A stretch of DNA of 64,000 nucleotides from Chitinophagaceae bacterium (GTDB lineage Bacteria; Bacteroidota; Bacteroidia; Chitinophagales; Chitinophagaceae), in NCBI GenBank assembly GCA_016706055.1, contig JADJKL010000004.1:124001-188000 (forward strand), read 5' to 3'. How positions within the stretch are numbered: the first letter of the stretch is position 1; the number at the start of each line of letters is the position of its first letter. Shown piece by piece: positions 28,066 to 35,065 of the stretch. A model generated the notes under the pieces. That model did no database searches. It saw only the letters and a list, made by a program, of their open reading frames with translations, and was not told where the DNA came from. The translations under genes were made by a program, and so were the position numbers.

Positions 28066-28632
28066 TTAAAAAATAATCGGCAATGCTACTTTCACATTAT
28101 CCCAAGCAACAATAAGATTATATCCTCCTGTTGCTTTTTCAAAAAGCATCGATAGCGATTCAATAGACATATCTGTCTTTTCAACAGTTACTTCTTTTCT
28201 CACCACATCTTTTGCCTTGTCGTATTTAAAAGAACCCCAAGTATCGGTTTCTTTATTAACGATTATAGTCCAGGTATTTTCATTCACAAGTGCATATAAA
28301 GTGTAGCGGCCTTTATTGATTTTTTTGCCACCAATCTTTACACTCTTAAAAAATTCTATTTCTGTTGCTTCATTCGCACCTAATCTCCACACTTCCCCAT
28401 ATTTTACAAGTGACCCAAAAATTGTCCTACCAGCTTTTTGAGGACGGCTATAGATTACTCTTGCGGCTAATGGTTCAGTCAGTTTATCCTGAATTTTTAA
28501 AACAGGATAGTTCACTGGGTAATAAGCCATATCCATCGGAGACTTATCTACAGGTGGTATATTGCTGTTTTGCGCCAGTAGCGAAAAGAAGATTAGTTGG
28601 AAAACAGAAGCTAAAACGACAATTTTTTTCAT
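28066..28632 (-). CDS. DUF2911 secreted protein, first copy
   Basis: 188 residues with a signal peptide ending SLLAQ. The same core as its neighbour is present: SPMDMAYYPVNYP, ARVIYSRPQKAGRTIFG, EVWRLGANEATEIEFF, KGRYTLYALVNENTWTIIVN and a C-terminal AWDNVKVALPIIF. The tandem pair, one lipidated and one not, arose by duplication. DUF2911 has no known activity. A -7 box lies 17 bases upstream (28649-28656). Confidence 0.88.
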   Translation of the reverse strand: MKKIVVLASVFQLIFFSLLAQNSNIPPVDKSPMDMAYYPVNYPVLKIQDKLTEPLAARVIYSRPQKAGRTIFGSLVKYGEVWRLGANEATEIEFFKSVKIGGKKINKGRYTLYALVNENTWTIIVNKETDTWGSFKYDKAKDVVRKEVTVEKTDMSIESLSMLFEKATGGYNLIVAWDNVKVALPIIF

Positions 28633-28648
28633 ATTCTATAGCTGATTA

Positions 28649-28656
28649 CAAATGTA
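28649..28656 (-). promoter_or_regulatory. -7 element (TACATTTG) for the DUF2911 pair
   Basis: An exact TAnnTTTG match on the minus strand, 16 bases before the ATG at 28632; the mRNA leader would be short. Confidence 0.55.
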
Positions 28657-28693
28657 AAACGAAATGTTTGCCTGTAAGTTACCATTTATCCAA

Positions 28694-29233
28694 TCAGGTA
28701 TATTGATTTTGTAGTTCTTTCAAGCTGTTTTCTGCAAATGGTATTACCGCTGCTAGGAAATGACGGGAACATTCCTGCAAAAGTTGGTAATGCTGCTCAA
28801 ATAATTCAAAAGCCGGTTTGGCATCATCTATATACACTGCTCTGCGGGCAACACCAGCCATACTTTTTTCAATTCCCCAACGGGTACGGTAATTATAAAG
28901 CCAGTTCTGTTCTTTCATATAAGGATACATAAAGGCAAATTTATCTACGAGCCAGTCAATATGAATATCGATTTTCTTATATACATCCTGCGAAAAGTCA
29001 AATAAGGATTCTTCCGTAAAATATTTTTCATCCGTAGCCAGAAAATGATCATAAACAACATCTACAAAAGCTCCGCTATACAAACGATATTGTGACCTGA
29101 ATATTTTTTTTGCTTCTTTAGTGGCCTCATGAAAGTCAGTAAATGTATCAATTGCCCTGTGTAGCATAATCCCTTTTTGAATATCCGGCGGATAATCAAA
29201 TTTCTTTTTGCCCTTTACATAATCACTTATCAT
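28694..29233 (-). CDS. Acyl carrier protein phosphodiesterase (AcpH/DUF479), start uncertain
   Basis: From the ATG at 29233 it reads MISDYVKGKKK. In the family this stretch normally follows about 20 residues of the type NYLAHAYLSFNHPEILVGN, and exactly these are encoded just upstream (29290 to 29234). But the codon before them (29291-29293) is ATC, not ATG, and a stop lies four codons further up. Either the true start is lost to a base error or a rare start is used. The rest fits: HRAIDTFTDFH (metal-ligand His/Asp), DVVYDHFLA. The enzyme removes 4'-phosphopantetheine from ACP in known cases. Confidence 0.82.
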   Translation of the reverse strand: MISDYVKGKKKFDYPPDIQKGIMLHRAIDTFTDFHEATKEAKKIFRSQYRLYSGAFVDVVYDHFLATDEKYFTEESLFDFSQDVYKKIDIHIDWLVDKFAFMYPYMKEQNWLYNYRTRWGIEKSMAGVARRAVYIDDAKPAFELFEQHYQLLQECSRHFLAAVIPFAENSLKELQNQYT

Positions 29234-29340
29234 ATTGCCAACCAGAATTTCTGGATGGTTAAATGAAAGATATGCATGAGCTAAGTAATTGATTGGATAA
29301 AAATTTTATGATGTCAAGTGAATATAAAAGTAACCTATAA

Positions 29341-30768
29341 TTATTGTATGTTCTTTTTTAGCCAGTTGCTGATTAGTAATAATGCTTCAGGAGAAAAAGT
29401 TTCTTCGATTTCATTGTATTCATTGACCGTGCAACTTGTGCAATGCTGAAATAAATGATTCAAACCTGGAAGTTCTCTTACTTCATATTTTTTTGATTTA
29501 CTTTTTTTCAATGCATCACTTATACCTGTAAGATTAGCTTTCGAAATAACTTGTATGTCTTTGTCGCCATTTAATGCTAGCACTTTGCATTTTAGTTTTT
29601 GCAAATAACTAACGGGATTAATTGACAAAAAATATTTAAACCATCTCGTCCGTGCTTGTTTAGTTATTACATCAATATAATCAAATCGGCTTTTCGTAGA
29701 AGCTAGATTTAATTCTGTAAGTAATTTTTTACTTTTTTGTGTAGCCCAATTTTCAATTAGCTGAATAGTACTTTGCATAGCAATAGTGTTATCTGGTGCC
29801 GATATGATAGATGAGATGACTTTTCGATAAAGTAACCCAAACTCTTTTGCAGATTCTTGACTAACACCATTTTTAATGACAATCGCTTCATTTTGCTCAG
29901 CCATCATATCCAGTATTTTTGTACCAGGAGCAGCAAGGAGAACAAGAAAGTCAATGTCTTTTCTTGCTGTTGCAACCATCGGTACAACTACCCCACCTTC
30001 GCTATGACCTATAAGTCCTACCTTTTTTTTATTAACTTCCGTTCTTGACAAAAGGTAATCTACTCCGGCACTTGCATCATCTGCAAAATCAGCAGTTGTT
30101 GCTTCGCTAAAGCTACCAGTTGTTTTTCCTACTCCTCTTTCGTCATATCGTAAAACGACAAATCCATTTTTGGTAAGATGGTCGCCAAGTACTGCAAAAA
30201 ATTGATGACCCAACATTTCTCCATTCCTGTTTTGTGGGCCAGAACCAGAAACCAGCACAACAGCTGGAAATGGCCCTTTGCCTTCGGGAATAGTGATGGT
30301 GGCACCAAAACTTATATTGCCATCTTTATTAGTATACGTTATGTCTTCACTTTTATAAGAAAATGGAGGCTGCGGCGTTTGTGGTCTTTTTCTTATTAAA
30401 GAGGTCGGATCTTTTTTCTTTATAAGTGTTAGTGGAATCTCTATTTTTTGCATGAATTTTCCTGTAATAACGGAATCATTAGTAAGCTTACCTGTAAAAG
30501 AAGCTCCCATTTTTTTCATCTCGATTGTTACTGTGTCGTTGCTGATAATAATTGTATCACATTTTAATCCGGAAGCAGATTGATCTGGACTGTCGGCAGT
30601 TGCTTTTACTGTGCCATTTTCTTCTTGAGTGATATGGAACACAATTCTTAGGTCTACTCCAACATTAAGCGTTCCGTACCAACTACCGGCGAATTTGGCT
30701 GTCTGGCTAAAGCCAGAAGTTGATAGCAGAAATAAACAAGCAGCTATAATTATATGTTTCGTTTTCAT
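29341..30768 (-). CDS. Alpha/beta hydrolase, secreted, with N-terminal lipocalin-like domain
   Basis: 475 residues. A signal peptide ends GFSQ. Residues about 25-110 form a beta-rich domain (FAGSWYGTLNVGVDLRIVFH), then the catalytic alpha/beta-hydrolase domain. The oxyanion/VLVSGSGPQNRNGE segment, the nucleophile GHSEGG (Ser256), Asp in LNGDKDIQV and His in LNHLFQH complete a triad. Relatives act as serine peptidase/esterase-like hydrolases; substrate unknown. It starts 6 bases after the end of the sdpI-like gene, suggesting the operon sdpR-sdpI-hydrolase. Confidence 0.85.
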   Translation of the reverse strand: MKTKHIIIAACLFLLSTSGFSQTAKFAGSWYGTLNVGVDLRIVFHITQEENGTVKATADSPDQSASGLKCDTIIISNDTVTIEMKKMGASFTGKLTNDSVITGKFMQKIEIPLTLIKKKDPTSLIRKRPQTPQPPFSYKSEDITYTNKDGNISFGATITIPEGKGPFPAVVLVSGSGPQNRNGEMLGHQFFAVLGDHLTKNGFVVLRYDERGVGKTTGSFSEATTADFADDASAGVDYLLSRTEVNKKKVGLIGHSEGGVVVPMVATARKDIDFLVLLAAPGTKILDMMAEQNEAIVIKNGVSQESAKEFGLLYRKVISSIISAPDNTIAMQSTIQLIENWATQKSKKLLTELNLASTKSRFDYIDVITKQARTRWFKYFLSINPVSYLQKLKCKVLALNGDKDIQVISKANLTGISDALKKSKSKKYEVRELPGLNHLFQHCTSCTVNEYNEIEETFSPEALLLISNWLKKNIQ

Positions 30769-30774
30769 AATATT

Positions 30775-31443
30775 TTATTTAACAGAATTATTATTCTTTT
30801 GCTCCTTAAACAAACGATAAGAATAGATGCAAGGAATAATCGTAATGACAGCAGTGACAGAAAAAAATACAATAAAGGCTATTTTTGCTGGTAATAGCAG
30901 ACAGATAGCAGCCAAAAATAATCCACCACCAAACCATAACTTACCGGCTATTGCATGAGTTTTTTTCCAGTTTTCAGGATTTTCTAATGTCCATGGCAAG
31001 CGGATTCCGGCAAAATAGTTTGGTTTTAAATTCGGTAAATAGTTTCCGATAATAGCAAAGAGTAATCCAACGCCTCCAAGAATTAAACTGGCATTAAAAC
31101 CTGATGCACCATGCACACCGCTATATATTATCATACAACTTATAGCAGTCATAAACACTGATACTGCAAAACCTATACGGAGCAACCTGTCTTTATTTTC
31201 AGCCGCATATCTTTTTGGGTCGATACGGTAAATGTTTTTTAGCAATAAGTACACAAGACTACTTACAACACTTAGAATAATGACTGAAATAAGCAATTCT
31301 TTTTTGCTGCCATACCGATCCGCATTGCCTTTTATATCGAAGTGTAAAGGAATTGTCTCTTGTAACTTATGCCAGCTGATGGCTAAGTAAATGGATGGTA
31401 TCAGTATAACAGGCCATATTATCCTGTTTAATATTTTATACAT
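30775..31443 (-). CDS. SdpI-family membrane protein (DUF1648 + SdpI)
   Basis: 222 residues with six predicted membrane segments. Residues about 25-45 show the DUF1648 motif IPLHFDIKGNADRYGSKKE. The C-terminal half contains the SdpI signature NYFAGIRLPWTLENPENWKKTH, then AGKLWFGGG. In Bacillus subtilis, SdpI gives immunity against the toxin SDP and signals to SdpR by holding it at the membrane. Here no sdpC toxin gene is nearby. It lies 3 bases downstream of an SdpR-like repressor and 6 bases upstream of a hydrolase. Confidence 0.88.
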   Translation of the reverse strand: MYKILNRIIWPVILIPSIYLAISWHKLQETIPLHFDIKGNADRYGSKKELLISVIILSVVSSLVYLLLKNIYRIDPKRYAAENKDRLLRIGFAVSVFMTAISCMIIYSGVHGASGFNASLILGGVGLLFAIIGNYLPNLKPNYFAGIRLPWTLENPENWKKTHAIAGKLWFGGGLFLAAICLLLPAKIAFIVFFSVTAVITIIPCIYSYRLFKEQKNNNSVK

Positions 31444-31446
31444 GAT

Positions 31447-31710
31447 TTATTTCTTTTTTGATTTGAATTGTAAAAACCATTTCATTATATCATCCACAAC
31501 GGTGGTGTTTAATGAGTAATAAACAAACTGACCCTCTTTCTCCGCAATAACCAACTTGGCCTGTTTTAGTATATCCAGGTGATGAGAAATGCTTGGGAAA
31601 GAAATAGTGAATTGCTCCGCTATTTCACCAGCAGTCATATCTCTTTCCTGCAACATTTCAAGTATTTCTCGACGGGTAGGGTCATTTAGTGCTTTAAAAA
31701 CAATATTCAT
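31447..31710 (-). CDS. ArsR-type winged-helix repressor, SdpR-like
   Basis: 87 residues. The winged helix-turn-helix is complete (LNDPTRREILEMLQERDMT, then FTISFPSISHHLDILKQAKLV as recognition helix, then the wing VYYSLN). It has no Cys or His metal site, as in SdpR. Directly followed by the sdpI-like gene. A perfect inverted repeat (31731-31750) sits just upstream of its start and is the likely autoregulatory operator. Confidence 0.88.
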   Translation of the reverse strand: MNIVFKALNDPTRREILEMLQERDMTAGEIAEQFTISFPSISHHLDILKQAKLVIAEKEGQFVYYSLNTTVVDDIMKWFLQFKSKKK

Positions 31711-31730
31711 TTGAGACTATATAATTATAT

Positions 31731-31750
31731 ATTTAGACAAATGTCTAAAT
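31731..31750. promoter_or_regulatory. Inverted repeat ATTTAGACA-AA-TGTCTAAAT, operator candidate for the SdpR-like repressor
   Basis: Two perfect 9-base arms around AA, 20 bases upstream of the repressor's ATG. ArsR-type dimers bind such sites. Confidence 0.65.
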
Positions 31751-31797
31751 AATATTTTTAATGGCAAAATAATTTTTATTAACTCAATGACAGAGCA

Positions 31798-31833
31798 GTT
31801 TGGCCGGATAACCGGCAAATAAAAATGCCAAAC
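31798..31833. repeat. Overlapping inverted repeats in the sdpR / PepSY-like 2 divergent region
   Basis: Arms GTTTGGC (31798-31804) and GCCAAAC (31827-31833) enclose a second hairpin GCCGG-ATAA-CCGGC (31803-31816). The two cannot form together. Confidence 0.4.
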
Positions 31834-31853
31834 GGTTTTAATTAGCTAACATC

Positions 31854-31871
31854 TGTTAACTACTATTAACA
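31854..31871. promoter_or_regulatory. Inverted repeat TGTTAA-N6-TTAACA before PepSY-like copy 2
   Basis: Perfect 6-base arms, with the last base 48 bases before the -7 box of the gene at 31969. The left half reads TCTGTTAAC; the same half-site, same strand and similar distance, occurs before the other two PepSY-like genes. Confidence 0.6.
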
Positions 31872-31896
31872 TGCACTGCCATTAATCACAATTGTC

Positions 31897-31927
31897 TTGT
31901 GTAGCGGTGTAACCTAATCTACTTTTG
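31897..31927 (+). promoter_or_regulatory. Promoter of PepSY-like copy 2
   Basis: TTG at 31897-31899 and TACTTTTG at 31920-31927, 20 bases apart, matching the Bacteroidota consensus. Confidence 0.65.
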
Positions 31928-31968
31928 ATCCGTCACACGAACAAATAAACAGATTAAAAACAAACAAG

Positions 31969-32406
31969 ATGAAAAAATTAATTATTATGCTGGCAATTAC
32001 AATAAGCACAATTAATGCTTTTGCCGGGGAAGAGAACATTAACCAGAAAGTCTTAGATGCATTTAAAACGGAATTTTCAACTGCTACAGATGTACAATGG
32101 TCTGTAGGCGCTAATTATTATATGGCAACATTTAACTACAATGAAAAATATGTGTTTGCGTATTTTAATGAGGATGGAGAATTATTTGGAATTACCAGGC
32201 ATATAACGCAAGGAAACCTTCCAATGAACCTACAATCCAATTTGAAAAAAAATTATGATGACTATTGGGTAAGCGATTTAGTAGAAGTATCCAAAAGTGA
32301 CGGAACCTATTACTACATCACTCTTGAAAATGCAGATACACAGCTTGTATTGAAATCAAGCGGTGGAAGCAATTGGAGTGTTAATAATAAAACGAGGAAG
32401 TCGTAG
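31969..32406 (+). CDS. PepSY-like secreted protein, copy 2
   Basis: 145 residues with a signal peptide ending AFAGE. The mature protein again has a helix (INQKVLDAFKTEFSTATDVQW) followed by strands (ATFNYNEKYVFAYFNEDGEL, ITRHIT) and a second helix-strand unit (LPMNLQSNLKKNYDDYWVSDL). This is the PepSY-like fold of copy 1. The function is unknown. It ends in a clean terminator, so it is a single-gene transcript with its own regulated promoter. Confidence 0.8.
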   Translation: MKKLIIMLAITISTINAFAGEENINQKVLDAFKTEFSTATDVQWSVGANYYMATFNYNEKYVFAYFNEDGELFGITRHITQGNLPMNLQSNLKKNYDDYWVSDLVEVSKSDGTYYYITLENADTQLVLKSSGGSNWSVNNKTRKS

Positions 32407-32432
32407 AACTAAGTTTTGGTGTGTGGTAAAAC

Positions 32433-32470
32433 AAAGCCCCGTTACTCCTTTAATGGAAGCGGGGTTTTTT
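32433..32470 (+). terminator. Rho-independent terminator after PepSY-like copy 2
   Basis: Arms AAAGCCCCG (32433-32441) and CGGGGTTTT (from 32460), then a T run. Confidence 0.85.
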
Positions 32471-32506
32471 AATTTCATAACTCAGTGGTTAATAAAAAAT
32501 ATTTAA

Positions 32507-32523
32507 TGTTAAGTTGTTTAACA
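32507..32523. promoter_or_regulatory. Inverted repeat TGTTAA-N5-TTAACA before PepSY-like copy 3
   Basis: Perfect 6-base arms, last base 48 bases before the -7 box, exactly as in copy 2. The bases between the repeat and the -33 TTG are also alike in both (shared AATCACAA and CTTG at the same offsets). Confidence 0.6.
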
Positions 32524-32548
32524 TCAGCCACCGTAAATCACAAATCAC

Positions 32549-32579
32549 TTGACTTGCTTTATTACTGTCCCTACATTTG
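32549..32579 (+). promoter_or_regulatory. Promoter of PepSY-like copy 3
   Basis: TTG at 32549-32551 and TACATTTG at 32572-32579, 20 bases apart. Confidence 0.65.
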
Positions 32580-32621
32580 AATTATAATAATCAACAATCG
32601 TTAATCATTAAACTTTAAGCC

Positions 32622-33101
32622 ATGAAACAATCAACAGCAGTAATTAATCTGCACAGAGTAAAAAGATTTTTTTTAGTATCATCATTCATGCTTGTCATTG
32701 CAAGCAGTAGTGCTTGGGCATCTGGAGAACCGAAAATTAGTAAGGCTGTAAAAGAGTCTTTTAATAAGGAGTTTATGGGTGCTAAATTGCTCGAATGGAG
32801 TGAAGAGGCCGGCTTTTTGAAAGCCACATTTATTTTAGGCGATCATCGTACGCAAGCCTTTTTTAAAGAGGATGGACAATTGCAAGGCAGCATCCGTACT
32901 CTTTTTTATAATCAGCTTCCATTGGCAGTGATGACAGCTGTAGATAAGCGTTTTTCTAATGCAGAGATTTTGGATGTAAATGAAATTAATAACTCATTGG
33001 GCACGGCTTATACTATTACATTGGAGGCAAAACATAAGAAATACAGGTTAAGACTTGGGGCCAATGGAAATATTAATGATATTGAAAGGCTGAAAAAATA
33101 G
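32622..33101 (+). CDS. PepSY-like secreted protein, copy 3
   Basis: 159 residues. The N-terminus has a basic lead (LHRVKRFF), a hydrophobic core and a likely cleavage after AWASG. The mature part repeats the family layout: helix (ISKAVKESFNKEFMGAKLLEW), strands (KATFILGDHRTQAFFKEDGQL), second helix (LPLAVMTAVDKRFSNAEIL) and strands. It is more diverged than copies 1 and 2, but the same fold. A strong terminator follows. Confidence 0.78.
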   Translation: MKQSTAVINLHRVKRFFLVSSFMLVIASSSAWASGEPKISKAVKESFNKEFMGAKLLEWSEEAGFLKATFILGDHRTQAFFKEDGQLQGSIRTLFYNQLPLAVMTAVDKRFSNAEILDVNEINNSLGTAYTITLEAKHKKYRLRLGANGNINDIERLKK

Positions 33102-33121
33102 AGGCTATAATCTTTTTTTTG

Positions 33122-33160
33122 AAAATTCCGTTCTGATTTAATTACAGGACGGAATTTTTA
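33122..33160 (+). terminator. Rho-independent terminator after PepSY-like copy 3
   Basis: A 14-bp stem (AAAATTCCGTTCTG / CAGGACGGAATTTT, one G-T pair) followed by T. Confidence 0.9.
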
Positions 33161-33174
33161 TTTCCGTAAAACTG

Positions 33175-33182
33175 TATTTTTG
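33175..33182 (+). promoter_or_regulatory. -7 element (TATTTTTG) for the deoxyhypusine-synthase homologue
   Basis: An exact TAnnTTTG match. The leader to the ATG at 33297 would be about 110 bases and contains a hairpin CCCCGA-AGAT-TCGGGG (33255-33270). Confidence 0.5.
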
Positions 33183-33296
33183 TGGCATTGTCTGTTTTCG
33201 TTGTTATTGTATTAGTAATTCAATATTTGATTATGACAGACAAGCCGCATTGTCCCCCGAAGATTCGGGGTCTGAAGGCACACTAAATATTTCAAG

Positions 33297-34271
33297 ATGA
33301 ATAAAGGTCCCGTTTCTAAGTTTATTGAACATCATTATCGTCACTTTAATGCGGCAGCATTGATGGATGCGGCTAAAGGTTATGAAGCACATTTAACTGC
33401 TGGTGGTAAAATGATGGTAACATTGGCTGGCGCCATGAGCACTGGTGAATTGGGAATATCATTGGCAGAAATGATTCGTCAAGGAAAGATAGATATTATC
33501 AGTTGTACAGGAGCCAATCTGGAAGAAGATGTGATGAACTTAGTTGCACATTCACACTATAAAAGAATTCCAAATTACCGTGACCTTACACCACAGGAAG
33601 AATGGGATTTACTTGAAAATCATTTTAACCGTGTAACAGATACTTGTATTCCCGAAGAGGAAGCTTTTCGCCGCCTGCAAAAACATTTGGTAAAGCAATG
33701 GCAGGATGCAGAAGCAAACAACGAACGTTTTTTCCCTCATGAATTTTTATATAAAACTATTTTAAGTGGTGAGCTTAAACAGTATTATGAAATAGATCCA
33801 AAAGATAGTTGGGTAGTGGCAGCAGCCGAAAGAAATATTCCAATCGTTGTGCCCGGTTGGGAAGACAGCACTACAGGAAATATTTTTGCCAGCTATGTAG
33901 TGAAAGGAGAACTAAAAGCAAGTACGGTCAAAAATGGTATTGAGTATATGGTTTGGCTTACAGAATGGTATCGCAATAATTCTTCAAATAAAGGTGTTGG
34001 ATTTTTTCAGATCGGTGGTGGTATTGCTGGCGACTTTCCTATTTGTGTGGTGCCAATGATGTATCAGGATTTGGAGTGGCATGATGTTCCGTTCTGGAGT
34101 TATTTTTGTCAGATAAGTGATTCAACTACTTCTTACGGTTCATATTCTGGAGCTGTACCGAATGAAAAAATTACCTGGGGTAAATTAGATATCAAAACAC
34201 CAAAGTTCATAGTGGAAAGCGATGCTACTATTGTTGCGCCGCTAATTTTTGCATGGGTACTTGGGTGGTAA
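33297..34271 (+). CDS. Deoxyhypusine synthase family protein
   Basis: 324 residues, full length for the family. Conserved stretches include MVTLAGAMSTGELG, SCTGANLEEDV, the NAD-site IVVPGWEDSTTGNIFAS, QIGGGIAGDFPICV and SGAVPNEKITWGKLDI, where Lys296 in WGK aligns with the lysine that carries the aminobutyl intermediate. In eukaryotes and archaea the enzyme modifies eIF5A; bacteria have no eIF5A. Bacterial members have been linked to polyamine (homospermidine-type) synthesis from spermidine, to my knowledge. Whether that holds here is unknown. It is a single-gene unit after a terminator. Confidence 0.9.
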   Translation: MNKGPVSKFIEHHYRHFNAAALMDAAKGYEAHLTAGGKMMVTLAGAMSTGELGISLAEMIRQGKIDIISCTGANLEEDVMNLVAHSHYKRIPNYRDLTPQEEWDLLENHFNRVTDTCIPEEEAFRRLQKHLVKQWQDAEANNERFFPHEFLYKTILSGELKQYYEIDPKDSWVVAAAERNIPIVVPGWEDSTTGNIFASYVVKGELKASTVKNGIEYMVWLTEWYRNNSSNKGVGFFQIGGGIAGDFPICVVPMMYQDLEWHDVPFWSYFCQISDSTTSYGSYSGAVPNEKITWGKLDIKTPKFIVESDATIVAPLIFAWVLGW

Positions 34272-34329
34272 TAAGAAATTAATAGTTTATTATTATATCC
34301 CATTTAATTTTAGATACTGAATAAATAAT

Positions 34330-34818
34330 ATGCGAACAACTTTCTTTTTATTTGCTCTGGTGTTTTTTACTTGTGGTTTAGCACAAGTAAGTAAAGAAAA
34401 AACGACAATTATTATTACAAAAACCACTCCTTATTGTGGCGGTGCTAATCCACCGGAAGAAATTCTCAATGAAGCCAAAAAGAAAAAAATCCCTTTTGGT
34501 GAAAAATTTTACATAATTAAAGGCTATTGTAATTCGAATGACAGAAAAATAATTGATTCGTTGGTGATGGACTCGTCAGGAAAAGGGTTTTCGATGTTGA
34601 AGCCAGGTTGCTATTCTATTATCAATGACTTTGGGTATAATAAAATTGACGTCGATACCAGTCTCTATGACATGGATTGCCTTAAAAAATTATGGGAAAC
34701 ACCGCTTTTTAAATTTGAAATAGTAAAAGGGAAAAGTGAAATATTTTCATTTAATATAGAAGAACAATGTCCCTATAACAAACCTTGTTACAAAGGGGAA
34801 ATAGCAGTTCCTATGTAG
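34330..34818 (+). CDS. Secreted protein of unknown function, Cys-containing
   Basis: 162 residues. Signal peptide ending GLAQV. The mature region has TTPYCGGANPPEEIL near the N-terminus, GYCNSND, PGCYSI and CPYNKPCYKG near the C-terminus, i.e. six or seven Cys that may form disulfides. I have seen the TTPYCGGA-PPEE pattern in other Bacteroidota secreted proteins, but know of no function. It follows the deoxyhypusine-synthase homologue by 58 bases and ends at a terminator-like hairpin. Confidence 0.65.
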   Translation: MRTTFFLFALVFFTCGLAQVSKEKTTIIITKTTPYCGGANPPEEILNEAKKKKIPFGEKFYIIKGYCNSNDRKIIDSLVMDSSGKGFSMLKPGCYSIINDFGYNKIDVDTSLYDMDCLKKLWETPLFKFEIVKGKSEIFSFNIEEQCPYNKPCYKGEIAVPM

Positions 34819-34869
34819 TGTTTTTTACACCTCTTTCATATTTTATTAAGTACACATATTATAAAACAA

Positions 34870-34906
34870 GAATCCCGTCTTGCAATTAGCGAAACGGGAT
34901 TTCTAT
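34870..34906 (+). terminator. Terminator-like hairpin
   Basis: Arms AATCCCGT and ACGGGATT, followed by a T-rich but imperfect tail. Confidence 0.65.
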
Positions 34907-35018
34907 TTATGGTGAAAGGCCTGGATCAAAATTTCATAGGCTGTGTATTTTCAATGCTTTCTATATTATTAACGAAGAGTAGTATAATCTGGATTTTTTA
35001 TGTGGGAAAAAAACAAAA

Positions 35019-35040
35019 AACCCTCCGTTTGAGAAGGGTT
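35019..35040 (-). terminator. Terminator of the M28 peptidase gene
   Basis: Minus-strand hairpin with arms AACCCT and AGGGTT, followed by a T-rich run (seen on + as the A run at 35006-35020). Confidence 0.8.
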
Positions 35041-35065
35041 TAAATAATTTCTTATATATATAGGC

